Assembly: GCA_039810005.1 (NCBI GenBank)
Contig: JBDHWD010000006.1
Coordinates: 1-64,000, forward strand
Direction: 5' to 3'
Source of the DNA: JAMLIA01 sp039810005
Lineage (GTDB): Bacteria > Chloroflexota > Chloroflexia > Thermomicrobiales > CFX8
DNA: 64,000 nt
Shown here: in pieces, positions 25,881 through 34,657 of the stretch
Layout: every line of letters starts with the position of its first letter
Numbering within the stretch: position 1 is the stretch's first letter
The notes under the pieces: model-generated
Database searches by the model: none
What the model was told of the DNA's origin: nothing
What the model saw: the letters and a program-made list of their open reading frames with translations, nothing else
Made by a program: the position numbers and the translations under genes

Positions 25881-26603
25881 ATGGCGATGATGGTGGACGA
25901 TACGCACGAAAACGGCCGTCATCGAGCCGAGGCGGCCTACGATCAGATCAAAGCGTCAATCATTCGTTGCGAGTTGCAGCCCGGTCAGCAGGTGACCGAA
26001 GAGCAGTTAGCGGCACAATATGGAGTCAGCCGGGGGTCAATCCGGCCGGCACTGAAGAGGCTGTATCAGGAGCAATTCATCCAGCTGGCAACACGCAATC
26101 GCTATTTCGTCGCACCGATTACCCTGAAAGATGCGAATGACGTCTTCGAAATGCGCCTGCTTGTGGAGCCTCATGCTGCTCGTCAGGCAGCCGGTCGCAT
26201 CGACGTGGACACTCTCGCGCGATTGAGAGAGTTGAGCGTCGTCCACTACATTCCAGGTGATGCCAGTAGTGCCGAAGCATTTTTGCGCGCGAATACCGAA
26301 TTCCACGTGACCATCGCCAGGGCGACCGGAAATGCTCTACTCGGCGAGTTTGTCGCTACGCTGCTCGATCGGGAGGAACGCATCAACAGGTTGGCCCACC
26401 TGATTGGCGACCGAAACCGAGACGCCCATAATGAGCATCGTGATCTCGTTGAGGCACTGTCGGACCGTGATGGCGAACGCGCAGCCGCCGTTATGGCTGA
26501 TGGAATCATTTCAGCGCGCGGGTTTGTGATCGACTCAATGCTGTCGAGCCCTGCACTGCTGACAACCAACCTGGCCGGCCCGCCAGCCCAGTCCCCTCAC
26601 TGA
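25881..26603 (+). CDS. GntR-family transcriptional regulator with FCD domain
   Basis: 240 residues. The N-terminal winged helix (about 15-80) has the GntR pattern AYDQIKASIIRCELQPGQQVTEE, then LAAQYGVSRGSIRPALKRL as recognition helix and wing. The C-terminal FCD domain (about 90-225) is helical and keeps histidines in TEFHVTIARATGN and NEHRDLVEAL that in this class bind a metal near the effector. ATG 25881 follows GGGGAG closely. Divergent from the peptide importer / S9 peptidase / proline oxidation run, so it is the natural candidate regulator of that run. The effector is unknown. Confidence 0.9.
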   Translation: MAMMVDDTHENGRHRAEAAYDQIKASIIRCELQPGQQVTEEQLAAQYGVSRGSIRPALKRLYQEQFIQLATRNRYFVAPITLKDANDVFEMRLLVEPHAARQAAGRIDVDTLARLRELSVVHYIPGDASSAEAFLRANTEFHVTIARATGNALLGEFVATLLDREERINRLAHLIGDRNRDAHNEHRDLVEALSDRDGERAAAVMADGIISARGFVIDSMLSSPALLTTNLAGPPAQSPH

Positions 26604-27406
26604 TCCTTCTCGGGTGCCCCAATTCGGACGACTGAGCGCTGAATATTGGCGGTTGAGAGGTTGGAGACGCGGGCGAGCTGGGTGAGGCCTTCGATGCCTT
26701 CGGGGGAGAGGGTCCATTCCTGGTCGGCCAGGACTTCGACGAGCAGGTCGCGGTCGATGCCGTGGTCGCGCGAGAGGTTGCGGCGCAACTCGCGGCCGCG
26801 CTCGACGCCGATCTCCATTGCCCGCGCCAGCCGATTCAGCGCTGCCGAGACGGACGCCGGGTCGCGGGTGAGGTGCGCGCGGCGCGCGAGACAGAGATGG
26901 CTGACGAACGGTGTGTTGGTCATCAGGAACCAGGCGCGGCCGAGGTCTTCCTGGTAGATGTGGTCGCCCTCAAGCGGGATCAGCCCGGATGGCCCGTCGC
27001 TAACGATCGCGTGCAGATCATCGACGTGCGCGGGCTCCTCGGTCCACTCCGCTACGCTGATGCCGTAGAACGAGCGCAGCGTTGCCAGGGCGACGGCGCG
27101 TCCAGCCGGCGCGACGCCAGTGACCGAGACGCTGACGTTGTCAACGTCGTCCGGGCGCGTGTGGGTGGCCAGCGTGAGCATCGAGGCGCGACGGGCGGCG
27201 ACGGCATAGTCGGCGACGATGGCCCACGAGTCGAGCATTGTCAGTCCGGAGATGCTGTCGATCAGGACGACGTCGGCATCGGATGCGCGCGTGGAGGTCA
27301 TTCCCGGAACGAGATCGACGTCTGTCTGATCGGCCCAACCCGCCGCGAACGGGTAGGCCATTCTGGCTGTTTCCAGTCGATGATCGATTGCAATCCGTAG
27401 CGTCAC
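26597..27406 (-). CDS. MqnA/MqnD-like periplasmic-binding-fold protein
   Basis: 269 residues. The middle and end (YQEDLGRAWFLMTNTPFVSHLCLARR) resemble the DLGxxWxxxTGLPFVFAxW region of chorismate dehydratase (MqnA) and its relative MqnD from the futalosine route to menaquinone. Other parts are diverged, and no other mqn genes are nearby, so a true menaquinone role is uncertain. Start GTG 27404-27406 with GGGAGGG upstream. Its 3' end overlaps the convergent GntR gene by 7 bases. Confidence 0.55.
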   Translation of the reverse strand: MTLRIAIDHRLETARMAYPFAAGWADQTDVDLVPGMTSTRASDADVVLIDSISGLTMLDSWAIVADYAVAARRASMLTLATHTRPDDVDNVSVSVTGVAPAGRAVALATLRSFYGISVAEWTEEPAHVDDLHAIVSDGPSGLIPLEGDHIYQEDLGRAWFLMTNTPFVSHLCLARRAHLTRDPASVSAALNRLARAMEIGVERGRELRRNLSRDHGIDRDLLVEVLADQEWTLSPEGIEGLTQLARVSNLSTANIQRSVVRIGAPEKDQ

Positions 27407-27469
27407 GCGCCCTCCCTCATGCCCTCTATTGGCCGGATCGAAGTGTACGCGGCGCGTCGTTTCCCGTCG

Positions 27470-28480
27470 TCAGGCAGCCGGTTTGTGGGCGATCGCGACC
27501 ATCTGCGAGCCACGATGGAGCTTGCGGATGGCGAACGATGCGGGGAGGGTCACGAGGAAGAACGGGATGACGCCGGCGGGCTTAGTGATGACGGGTACTA
27601 CGGTTCGATTTACAACCCTGCGCATGCCTCTACTGGAGTCGCTATCGTTTATCCAGAGTCCAATACTGCTGACCAAGAAAATGATCTCGTTATGCATCGC
27701 TCCGAGCCGGCCCCGCTGGCTCATGATCTTTGGTCCGATAAATCCGGCCGTCCGAAGAGCTTGTCTCATATGGCGTGGTGAGAAAACGGAGTAGTGGCGT
27801 GGGAAGTCATTGCCGATCCAGTACGTGCCGAACACCTTTGACTGGATGGAGTTTCGGTTTGGCACCGAAAGCACGACCGCGCCTCCCGGCCTGAGTAGGT
27901 CGTAAACATGACGCAAGGTGTCGAGCGGCTGTGGGGTGTGCTCCAGAACCTCCCACATCGTCACCGCATCGAACGATCCAGGCTCGAATGACGCATCCTC
28001 AACGAAGCCGTTGTATATGTCGAGTCCGTGACGCTCGGCGGCGTAGGCGGCGGCGCAGCTGTTTGGCTCAACGCCCCGCGCATCCCACCCTTTGCCCTTC
28101 ATCGTCGCGAGAAAATCGCCGACGGCGCAGCCGATATCCAAGACGTTGCGGCCGTCGAGTGCAGCGTTGATAACAGTCTCGCAACGCTTGTCAAAATCAT
28201 ATTCGGCGATCGATCTAACATAGTCTGGCTGATCGAAGACGGAATTATAGACAGGATAGTTTTCGGGATAGTGGCGTTTGATTTCCTCGGCGTCGGGACG
28301 CGGAGAGAGAAAGAGAAACCCACAGTTGGCACACTCGGAGAGGGTGTACTCGCCCTCGACGCCACACATCCGGTCCCAGCCCCGGACGCGAGGCGTGCTC
28401 TTATCGTGCCCACACAACAGGCAACGAACGGTCTCCATCTCTGCGGTCCCTTCTGTGGCAGTGGTTCCTGCCGCGGTCAT
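27470..28480 (-). CDS. Zinc-ribbon class I SAM methyltransferase
   Basis: 336 residues. An N-terminal zinc ribbon (C20, C23, C50, C53) is followed by a Methyltransf_23-type Rossmann domain with the SAM loop VLDIGCAVGDFLA (about 111-123), acidic motif GVEPNSCAA and VTMWEVLEHTPQPL. The C-terminal 40 residues (RTVVPVITKPAGVIPFFLVT) are hydrophobic and could touch the membrane. The ATG at 28478-28480 overlaps the TGA of the upstream fusion gene (ATGA), so the two are translationally coupled. Relatives with this zinc ribbon often act on sugars or other small hydroxylated products of glycan and secondary-metabolite clusters. The substrate is probably the product of the upstream fusion protein. Confidence 0.88.
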   Translation of the reverse strand: MTAAGTTATEGTAEMETVRCLLCGHDKSTPRVRGWDRMCGVEGEYTLSECANCGFLFLSPRPDAEEIKRHYPENYPVYNSVFDQPDYVRSIAEYDFDKRCETVINAALDGRNVLDIGCAVGDFLATMKGKGWDARGVEPNSCAAAYAAERHGLDIYNGFVEDASFEPGSFDAVTMWEVLEHTPQPLDTLRHVYDLLRPGGAVVLSVPNRNSIQSKVFGTYWIGNDFPRHYSVFSPRHMRQALRTAGFIGPKIMSQRGRLGAMHNEIIFLVSSIGLWINDSDSSRGMRRVVNRTVVPVITKPAGVIPFFLVTLPASFAIRKLHRGSQMVAIAHKPAA

Positions 28481-31362
28481 CCGCCGGTTACGTCGGCGGA
28501 GAGCAACGGCCCACGGAACGTGACGTGGGCGGGGAGCGTCGGCGGCTCCAGCAACGAGAGTTCCCAGCGCGCCGGTTCCGTCTCGCTGAACCCGCTGCGC
28601 CGTAAGTAGTCGAGCACCATCGCGTTGCGCTTGCCTTCAATATACGGCGCGACGAGGCGAGTCGCGCCCTGTGACACGGCGAGGTCGGCGATGCCGGCCA
28701 GGAATGCGTCCTCGACGCCGCGCCCGAGCGCTCGACAGCTCATCAGCAGCGTGTCGATTTCGGCTACGCCGTCTCCGTCTGGCGGACAGACAAAGACGAC
28801 GCCGACGAGCCCATAGTCGCCGAAGCGGTCGGCTGCGTTCAGCACAAGCACGGCTGCATTCTGCGAGAACGCGCGGACTTCCTCAACAGTTCGGCGCTTG
28901 AGCGAGAGGTTGAACTGATTAGTGCGCTGGGTGAGCTGCGCGACGCGCGCCCACTCCTGATCGTCCGGTCGGTGCAGGTCGACGTGCAGATCGAGGCTGG
29001 CGAGGAAGTCTTCGAGGCTAGCGGACTTGGTCGACTCGCGTCGCCGCCGTCCTTCTTCCTGCATCATGCGGGTGCGGGCAGCATCGACTGCCGTGGCCTG
29101 CGCGCCGTCGAAAATCCAGAGCCGCGCCAGGGTGTCGGCGTAGGCGGTCGGCTGCGTTGGCATCGGAACGACGTGTACCTCCGGCACGCGCGTCGCCACT
29201 TCGAGCCGCACGGCCGGGTCATCGTCGAGGAAGACGAAGGCATCGAGGCCGAGGTTCATCTCGTCGGCCAGCGCCCGCAGGTTCTCCGACTTGTGGTTCC
29301 AGTTCACGCTCCAGGTCGCGATGTCCTCGGGCCGCAGAATCATGCCCGGGTGGCGCTCGAAGACCTCCAGAACGTCCGCCTCCTCATTGCGGCTGACGAC
29401 CGCGAGGAGAACGCCGCGTTCCTTCAGGCGCTTGAGCTGCATCTGGAAGAGCTGATAGGCGCGACCGGGACCGTCCGGACCCAGCTCGATGCCGTCCATG
29501 CCGACCTCGCCGATAACGCCACCCCAGAGCGTGTTGTCGCAGTCGATCGCAATCGCCTTGGCCGGAGAGCGACGACGTCCGCGAATGGTGCGCGCCAACG
29601 CGATGCCCAGCTCCTGGTATGCGCGTGGCGAGTATGGCGCGCGCGAGAGCATCTCGCCCGCGTCGTCGCGCGCGCGCTCGATGCCGATCTCCTCGATGAC
29701 TGTTGCGAAGTCGAAGAGTGTGATGCCGGCGATGTCGGTCATCTTCCGCGACCACGTCCGCCGGATCGACTCGGCTGTAGCACGGTCGATCGGCGCTGCT
29801 GAAGAGACGAGCGGCGGGAGTGTGCCGACCAGCAGCTCGCCGGCCATCGAGCCGATCGAAACAAAGTGCTGCAGCGCGTCAGCGATCTGCTCGATGCGTG
29901 CTTGCGTGGCTGCGTTCGAGCCGGCCCAGAGGTCTTCGGGCCGCGTCAGCACGACCTTCACCCCGGCCCGGTTTGCTCCGAACGGTCCGTGCTCGTCGAG
30001 CAGCGTCTGAATGATTTGATCGTAGTCGGCGAAGGAGCAGGGCAAGTCGAATCCGAAGGCCGCACCCCAGAGGCGCAGCGACGACGCGAGCGGCTGGGCG
30101 GTGAACGACGCGGCGATGGTGACCGGCACCACGAGCCGTTCATCGGGTCCTGTGGGTGGCTGGGCGGCCAATGCGCGCGTCGCCTCCTGATGGTCGAGCA
30201 GCGGGAGCATGTCGATATCGTCCGGCAGGTCAGACGTAGTCGGAGCGGGCGCGTGAACCACGGCGCCGTTGGTTGCGCCGATTGCTTGCGCCGGCAGAGT
30301 GCCGAGGCGGTTATGGATCGCGTCGTCGATGTCGCGCAGCGTCTTGAGCCGATAGATGTCCTCCTCATCGACCGAGACGCCGTAGCGGTCGAAGATGGCG
30401 GCGGCAATCGCAAGCTGGCCCAGCGAATCCCACGAGGAGCAGGTATCGCTGCTGAGGTCGTCCGGCGCGGCGTCTGGCGCGATGTCGAGCGCCGTCAGCA
30501 CGAGCCGCCGAAGGTCGGCCTCGGCTTCGGTCGGTGCCCCTTCGACGACGTTGGCCGGGATGGGAGGCTGCGGCGCTGTGTCGGCGCGATCGACGAATTC
30601 GTCGCGGGTGCGCCGGTATTGCGCCGGGTTGCCGCCCCAGACCTGTCCGGCCGGGATGTGGGTCATTGCTGCGACGACCGCGCCCGGCTCGACGATCGCG
30701 TCATGCTCGATGACGGTTCCCAGACCGACGCGCGACTCACCGCCGATAGTGGCGCGATCTCCGATGCGGATCGGTGAGCTGAGGTAGACGAGGCTGCCGT
30801 CGGCGCGGATGGAAACGCTGTGCGCAACCAGCACCGCGCCGCCACCGATGACGACCTGGTTGCCAATCTCAGTCAGGTCGGGGTCGTAGATCCGGCCCCA
30901 GTTGGTGACATCCTGACCGATCGAGCTGGATGGCGCGTAGGCACGCAGGACCAGGCGGCTGAACGTGGCCACCGAGCCGAGAAGCTGGACCAGTGGCAGG
31001 CCGGAAATCAGCGCCAGGCGGCGGTAGCAGACGATCGCCGTGACGACGTTGATGTCGTCCTTCACGACCTGCTTGAGCTCGGTGTTCTTGGCGACGACGC
31101 GGAAGCGCGGCTTGGGGTAGCGTCCGCCGATCGAACGGACGATGGCCGCCGAGATAGCCAGGAAGATGGTGAGCCAGATGACGTACAGGACTGGCGCAAG
31201 GATGACCGCCAGGTACCACGACCACGGGATCACCAGGCCGGAGAGCGCGATCAGACCGACAATAGCGGCAGCCGCAACAATCATTGGAGCGATCAGGAAA
31301 CCGACCCCCACCAGATCAGCGGTGGCCGCAGCAGCAGACGGACCGGAGAGGCGAAGACGCAT
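28477..31362 (-). CDS. Membrane-anchored left-handed-helix / acyl-carrier / FkbH (HAD-IIIC) fusion protein
   Basis: 961 residues from ATG 31360-31362 (CGGGAGAA upstream). Domains in order: two membrane helices (about 17-75); hexapeptide left-handed helix of the Pls/PosA or acetyltransferase type (about 157-254, e.g. IRIGDRATIGGESRVGLGTV, PAGQVWGGNPAQY); an acyl-carrier-like domain (about 276-350) with carrier serine in SWDSLGQ near 312; an FkbH N-domain (about 390-590); the HAD-IIIC phosphatase core with AIDCDNTLWGGVIGE near 601; and a GNAT-like C-domain (about 780-960). FkbH proteins dephosphorylate 1,3-bisphosphoglycerate and load the glyceryl unit onto a carrier protein; here the carrier is in cis. 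The exact product is unknown. First gene of a two-gene unit with the methyltransferase at 27470. Confidence 0.85.
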   Translation of the reverse strand: MRLRLSGPSAAAATADLVGVGFLIAPMIVAAAAIVGLIALSGLVIPWSWYLAVILAPVLYVIWLTIFLAISAAIVRSIGGRYPKPRFRVVAKNTELKQVVKDDINVVTAIVCYRRLALISGLPLVQLLGSVATFSRLVLRAYAPSSSIGQDVTNWGRIYDPDLTEIGNQVVIGGGAVLVAHSVSIRADGSLVYLSSPIRIGDRATIGGESRVGLGTVIEHDAIVEPGAVVAAMTHIPAGQVWGGNPAQYRRTRDEFVDRADTAPQPPIPANVVEGAPTEAEADLRRLVLTALDIAPDAAPDDLSSDTCSSWDSLGQLAIAAAIFDRYGVSVDEEDIYRLKTLRDIDDAIHNRLGTLPAQAIGATNGAVVHAPAPTTSDLPDDIDMLPLLDHQEATRALAAQPPTGPDERLVVPVTIAASFTAQPLASSLRLWGAAFGFDLPCSFADYDQIIQTLLDEHGPFGANRAGVKVVLTRPEDLWAGSNAATQARIEQIADALQHFVSIGSMAGELLVGTLPPLVSSAAPIDRATAESIRRTWSRKMTDIAGITLFDFATVIEEIGIERARDDAGEMLSRAPYSPRAYQELGIALARTIRGRRRSPAKAIAIDCDNTLWGGVIGEVGMDGIELGPDGPGRAYQLFQMQLKRLKERGVLLAVVSRNEEADVLEVFERHPGMILRPEDIATWSVNWNHKSENLRALADEMNLGLDAFVFLDDDPAVRLEVATRVPEVHVVPMPTQPTAYADTLARLWIFDGAQATAVDAARTRMMQEEGRRRRESTKSASLEDFLASLDLHVDLHRPDDQEWARVAQLTQRTNQFNLSLKRRTVEEVRAFSQNAAVLVLNAADRFGDYGLVGVVFVCPPDGDGVAEIDTLLMSCRALGRGVEDAFLAGIADLAVSQGATRLVAPYIEGKRNAMVLDYLRRSGFSETEPARWELSLLEPPTLPAHVTFRGPLLSADVTGG

Positions 31363-31508
31363 AGCAGTTCTCCCGGAAAGACCAGTTCGGGTGTCAGACA
31401 AGGCCAGAATAACAGGCGCAACCTGCATCAGCAATCCGGCGCGAGCAGCGCATTTCTACCGCATACTGTGGCGGGAGACAGCAGGCTTAGAGAGAGGATC
31501 GTGGGGAC

Positions 31509-32489
31509 ATGACGACGTTACTGACCGGTGGGAACGGCTGGGTGCCGAGTTTTGTCATGCGCAAGCTGGCGCGCTCTGGTGAGCGGGTCATCTCCTACGA
31601 TCTGATGCCGGTTGATGACATGTTGCGCGAGCATCTGGGGGATGCGATCTCCAACGTTACGTTCATCCACGGTGACGTTACCGACGTGGATCATCTGCTC
31701 GCTATCGCCAGGAACACCGGTGTCAGCCGGATCATTCACGCGGCGGCCATCACGCCGCGCCTCTGGCGCGAGCAGAAGGAGCCGCGGCGGATTCTCGATG
31801 TCAACCTCGGTGGCACTATCAACGTCCTCGAAGTGGCGCGGGCGCTGCCGAAGTTTGAGCGCATGGTCTACATCGGCTCCGGCGCAGCCTGGGGCTCGGG
31901 GCACACCGGCGAGACGATCGACGAGGACGCGCCGAGCCTGGCGACCGGCCTCTACGGCATCACCAAGCACACGAGCGAGCGTGTGGCCCTGCGGTACAAA
32001 GAACTGTTTGGCCTTGATATCGTGTCGATGCGTCCGGCAAATGTCTACGGCCCGATGGAGCGCGACACACCCGGCTACGTCGGCGCGACCGAGCTGCGCG
32101 AGATGCTTCGCGTGCTGGTAACCGGCGAGGAGCTGCGCGTGGCCAGCCTCGACGGCCCATACCGCGACTGGACCTATGTTGAGGACATCGCCGAGGGGAT
32201 CGTCCGGGCCTGGGCCACGCCGCATCTGCCGCATGACGTCTATTCGATCACCGATGGTCGGCAGTATTCGATTGGCGAGATGCTGGAGGCGTTCAAGCGC
32301 GTCTGGCCGGAGATCGAGTACCGGCTCGTCCCGGAAGGTGAGGCGAATACTCCCCTGCGCGATGAGCCGCGCGGGCCTCGTCCGAAGAATGACCGTCTGC
32401 GGGAAGACTTCGGCTGGGTGCCAGACACTCCGCTTGATGTCGGCGTAGCCAAATATCTGGACTGGATTCGCGAAAACGGACCACAATAA
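31509..32489 (+). CDS. NAD-dependent epimerase/dehydratase (extended SDR)
   Basis: 326 residues. Extended short-chain dehydrogenase: nucleotide-binding loop TGGNGWVPS near residues 6-14 (a variant of TGGxGFIG), acidic YDLM near 30, HAAAITPRL, SGAAWG with the active Ser/Thr region, and YGITK with the Tyr/Lys pair. Such enzymes epimerise, dehydrate or reduce nucleotide sugars. The ATG at 31509 follows GGGGAC weakly. It is divergent from the fusion gene with 146 bases between starts, so it may share its regulation and supply a sugar or sugar acid to the same product. Substrate not determinable from sequence. Confidence 0.88.
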   Translation: MTTLLTGGNGWVPSFVMRKLARSGERVISYDLMPVDDMLREHLGDAISNVTFIHGDVTDVDHLLAIARNTGVSRIIHAAAITPRLWREQKEPRRILDVNLGGTINVLEVARALPKFERMVYIGSGAAWGSGHTGETIDEDAPSLATGLYGITKHTSERVALRYKELFGLDIVSMRPANVYGPMERDTPGYVGATELREMLRVLVTGEELRVASLDGPYRDWTYVEDIAEGIVRAWATPHLPHDVYSITDGRQYSIGEMLEAFKRVWPEIEYRLVPEGEANTPLRDEPRGPRPKNDRLREDFGWVPDTPLDVGVAKYLDWIRENGPQ

Positions 32490-32816
32490 CCCGTGGTAGG
32501 ATGATTCTTGGCTACTCCAAGCGAATGGACGCGCTACGAGGCAACTGCTGTTTGTCATGCGCATGATCTCGCTGCATTCAATATGCAGCAGTTCGTTTGT
32601 GCTTGCACGTTTCGTGAGAGCTGGATTCTTCCGGTTCTCGTGTTGCGGTGACCTGTCGCGCGCAGTTGCCCCTGCTGCTCTGACATGGCCTGACGGCGAC
32701 TCTTCGCGCCGTAGCGATGCAGCCAGTGAGGCTCGTTCGCTACGTCCAGGCTGAGCGACCGGATGGGTCGGGTGGCTTTGGCCAATATCGCAATTCAAAC
32801 GGAAAGCGCCTCATCA
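32490..32816. other. Gene-less stretch with small palindromes
   Basis: Between the epimerase and the next methyltransferase. It contains the palindrome CATGCGCATG at 32556-32565 and the dyad GCTGCAT 32571-32577 / ATGCAGC 32583-32589, 5 bases apart; either could be an operator. I see no reading frame with protein character and no clear promoter. Confidence 0.4.
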
Positions 32817-33686
32817 ATGGCAACAATCTCACACGGCGAGCAGACTCAACCCCGACGCTTCCGCCCGTTTGCCGCGCTCGCCAACACGACCTTCCGGATT
32901 GCGCCAGGCCTGAAGCCGCGCGCGCAAAGGACGATGACGAAGTTGACCTACGAGTACCTGAACCGGCGCGGAGTTGAGACAGGTATCTCGTTCATGAATT
33001 ACGGATATGCACTCCTGAGCGACGAGCCGCGTCTGCCGCTCCCTCCAGAGGACGAGGACCAGCGCGCCGGATTCCAGATGTACAACGCGGTCGCCGGCGC
33101 GATCGACCTGACGGGAATGGACGTACTTGAAATAGGATGCGGGCGTGGTGGCGGGGCCGCGTTCGTCGCGCAGCATCTCGCGCCGCGCAGGGTGACCGGA
33201 ATAGATCTGGCGGAACGAGCGATTGAGCAGTGTGTCGCGAACCATCGCGATGATCGGCTGCGGTTCAAGCAGGGCGACGCCGAGAATCTGCCGTTCCGAG
33301 AGCCGGCCTTTGACGCCGTGATCAATATCGAATCGTCGCACGCGTACCCCGACTTCGATCGCTTCTTGCGTGAGGTCCACCGTGTGCTGCGTCCTGCTGG
33401 CCATCTGCTCTTCGCAGACTTCCGCGAAGTCGAAGCGATTCCGCACCTGCGCAGCCAGCTTGCGCAGGCCGGCTTCACGATTGTCGAAGAAGAGGCGATC
33501 ACGGCGAACGTCCTGCGCTCGCTGGACGAGAACGCCGGTCGAATGGCCGATGTCGTGCAGCGGTCGGTTCCGAAGCCGCTGCACGGTCTGGCCCGCGAAT
33601 TTCTGGCCTCCGAGGGCAGCGTGCTCTACAAGGGCTTCCGCAACGGCGAGCTTGAATACGTCCGCATCGTCGCGCAGCGCGACTGA
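32817..33686 (+). CDS. SAM methyltransferase of the phthiotriol methyltransferase type
   Basis: 289 residues from ATG 32817 (GGAAAG upstream); an ATG 18 codons earlier has no ribosome binding site. Class I fold with VLEIGCGRGGGAAFV as SAM loop, GIDLAERAI, GDAENLPF, and the run NIESSHAYPDFDRFLREVHRVLRPAG. This combination, with the early FMNYGYA and the end GELEYVRIV, closely resembles the mycobacterial phthiotriol/phenolphthiotriol dimycocerosate O-methyltransferase. That enzyme methylates a hydroxyl on a long polyketide-type lipid; here the acceptor is unknown. It ends 12 bases from the convergent pheA stop. Confidence 0.85.
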   Translation: MATISHGEQTQPRRFRPFAALANTTFRIAPGLKPRAQRTMTKLTYEYLNRRGVETGISFMNYGYALLSDEPRLPLPPEDEDQRAGFQMYNAVAGAIDLTGMDVLEIGCGRGGGAAFVAQHLAPRRVTGIDLAERAIEQCVANHRDDRLRFKQGDAENLPFREPAFDAVINIESSHAYPDFDRFLREVHRVLRPAGHLLFADFREVEAIPHLRSQLAQAGFTIVEEEAITANVLRSLDENAGRMADVVQRSVPKPLHGLAREFLASEGSVLYKGFRNGELEYVRIVAQRD

Positions 33687-33698
33687 TGGCGGCGCTGG

Positions 33699-34541
33699 CT
33701 ACTCGGTGGCTGCTTCGTCGACGAACGCGGGATAGGAGCCGAACACCTTGAAGATGTCGCTCTTGGCGCGCATACGCTCCAGCGCCGCGGCAATCGGCGC
33801 ATCCAGCCGGTGGCCCTCGATGTCGATCAGGAAGTAGTACTCGCCGAGGACGTTCTTGGCCGGTCGGCTCTCCAGACGCGTCATCTGGATCGTGTCGGCG
33901 GCCAGCTCTTCCAGGACGGCGAACAGCGAGCCGGGCACATTGCGGCGCACGGCGATGGCCATTGAGGTCTTGTCGTTGCCCGTTTGCGGATGGTCGCGGC
34001 TGGACAGGGCGACGAAGCGCGTCGCGTTCAGGTGGTTGTCCTCGATGTTGCGCGCCAGAATCTCTGCGCCATACAGTTCCGCCGCGCGCGCTGTGCCGAT
34101 GGCCGCGACGGTTGGATCGCCGCCCTTGACGACGGCTTCGACCGCGCCGGCTGTCGAGAGCGCGGCCGTCTGGTTGGCGTTGGGCAGGCAGCGCTCCAGA
34201 AAGCGGCGGCATTGCCCGAGCGCCTGCGGGTGGCTATGCACTGTTTTGATCTGGGTGATCGATGCCCCGGGGGCTGCCGAGAGGCAGTGGCGCACCGGAA
34301 CGACAACTTCTCGCGAGATTTGCAGCGCCGTCTCGTGGATCAGGAGATCGAGCGTGCCGGAGACGGAACCCTCGATCGAGTTCTCGATCGGCAGTACGGC
34401 GGTGTCAGCGACATCGGCTTCAACGGCAGAGACAAGGGCCGGAAACGATGTAAACGGTATGAGGGTGTCGCCCTCGTTCGCGACCATCATGGCCGCCTCT
34501 TCGCTGAACGTTCCGATTGGCCCCAGAAATGCTATTCGCAT
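33699..34541 (-). CDS. pheA: Prephenate dehydratase
   Basis: 280 residues from ATG 34539-34541 (GGAG upstream); 10 codons further upstream are open but not family-like. Converts prephenate to phenylpyruvate in phenylalanine synthesis. Periplasmic-binding-like catalytic domain starting RIAFLGPIGTFSEEAA, with SIEGSVSGTLDLL and the catalytic threonine motif NATRFVALS near 165-175. A C-terminal ACT domain (about 190-270) has the ESRP phenylalanine-binding motif (LESRPAKNVLGEYYFL), so feedback inhibition by phenylalanine is expected. Monofunctional: no chorismate mutase part. Confidence 0.95.
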   Translation of the reverse strand: MRIAFLGPIGTFSEEAAMMVANEGDTLIPFTSFPALVSAVEADVADTAVLPIENSIEGSVSGTLDLLIHETALQISREVVVPVRHCLSAAPGASITQIKTVHSHPQALGQCRRFLERCLPNANQTAALSTAGAVEAVVKGGDPTVAAIGTARAAELYGAEILARNIEDNHLNATRFVALSSRDHPQTGNDKTSMAIAVRRNVPGSLFAVLEELAADTIQMTRLESRPAKNVLGEYYFLIDIEGHRLDAPIAAALERMRAKSDIFKVFGSYPAFVDEAATE

Positions 34542-34657
34542 CCCACTCCGCCTCTGCTGCAGACTTCGCAAAACCCGTCCTTGCGAGTATACGTGACCTG
34601 CTCGGACAGCCCTGTGGTGGGGCAGCAGCGGCGCAACAATTTTGGCAGGGTGCAGGC

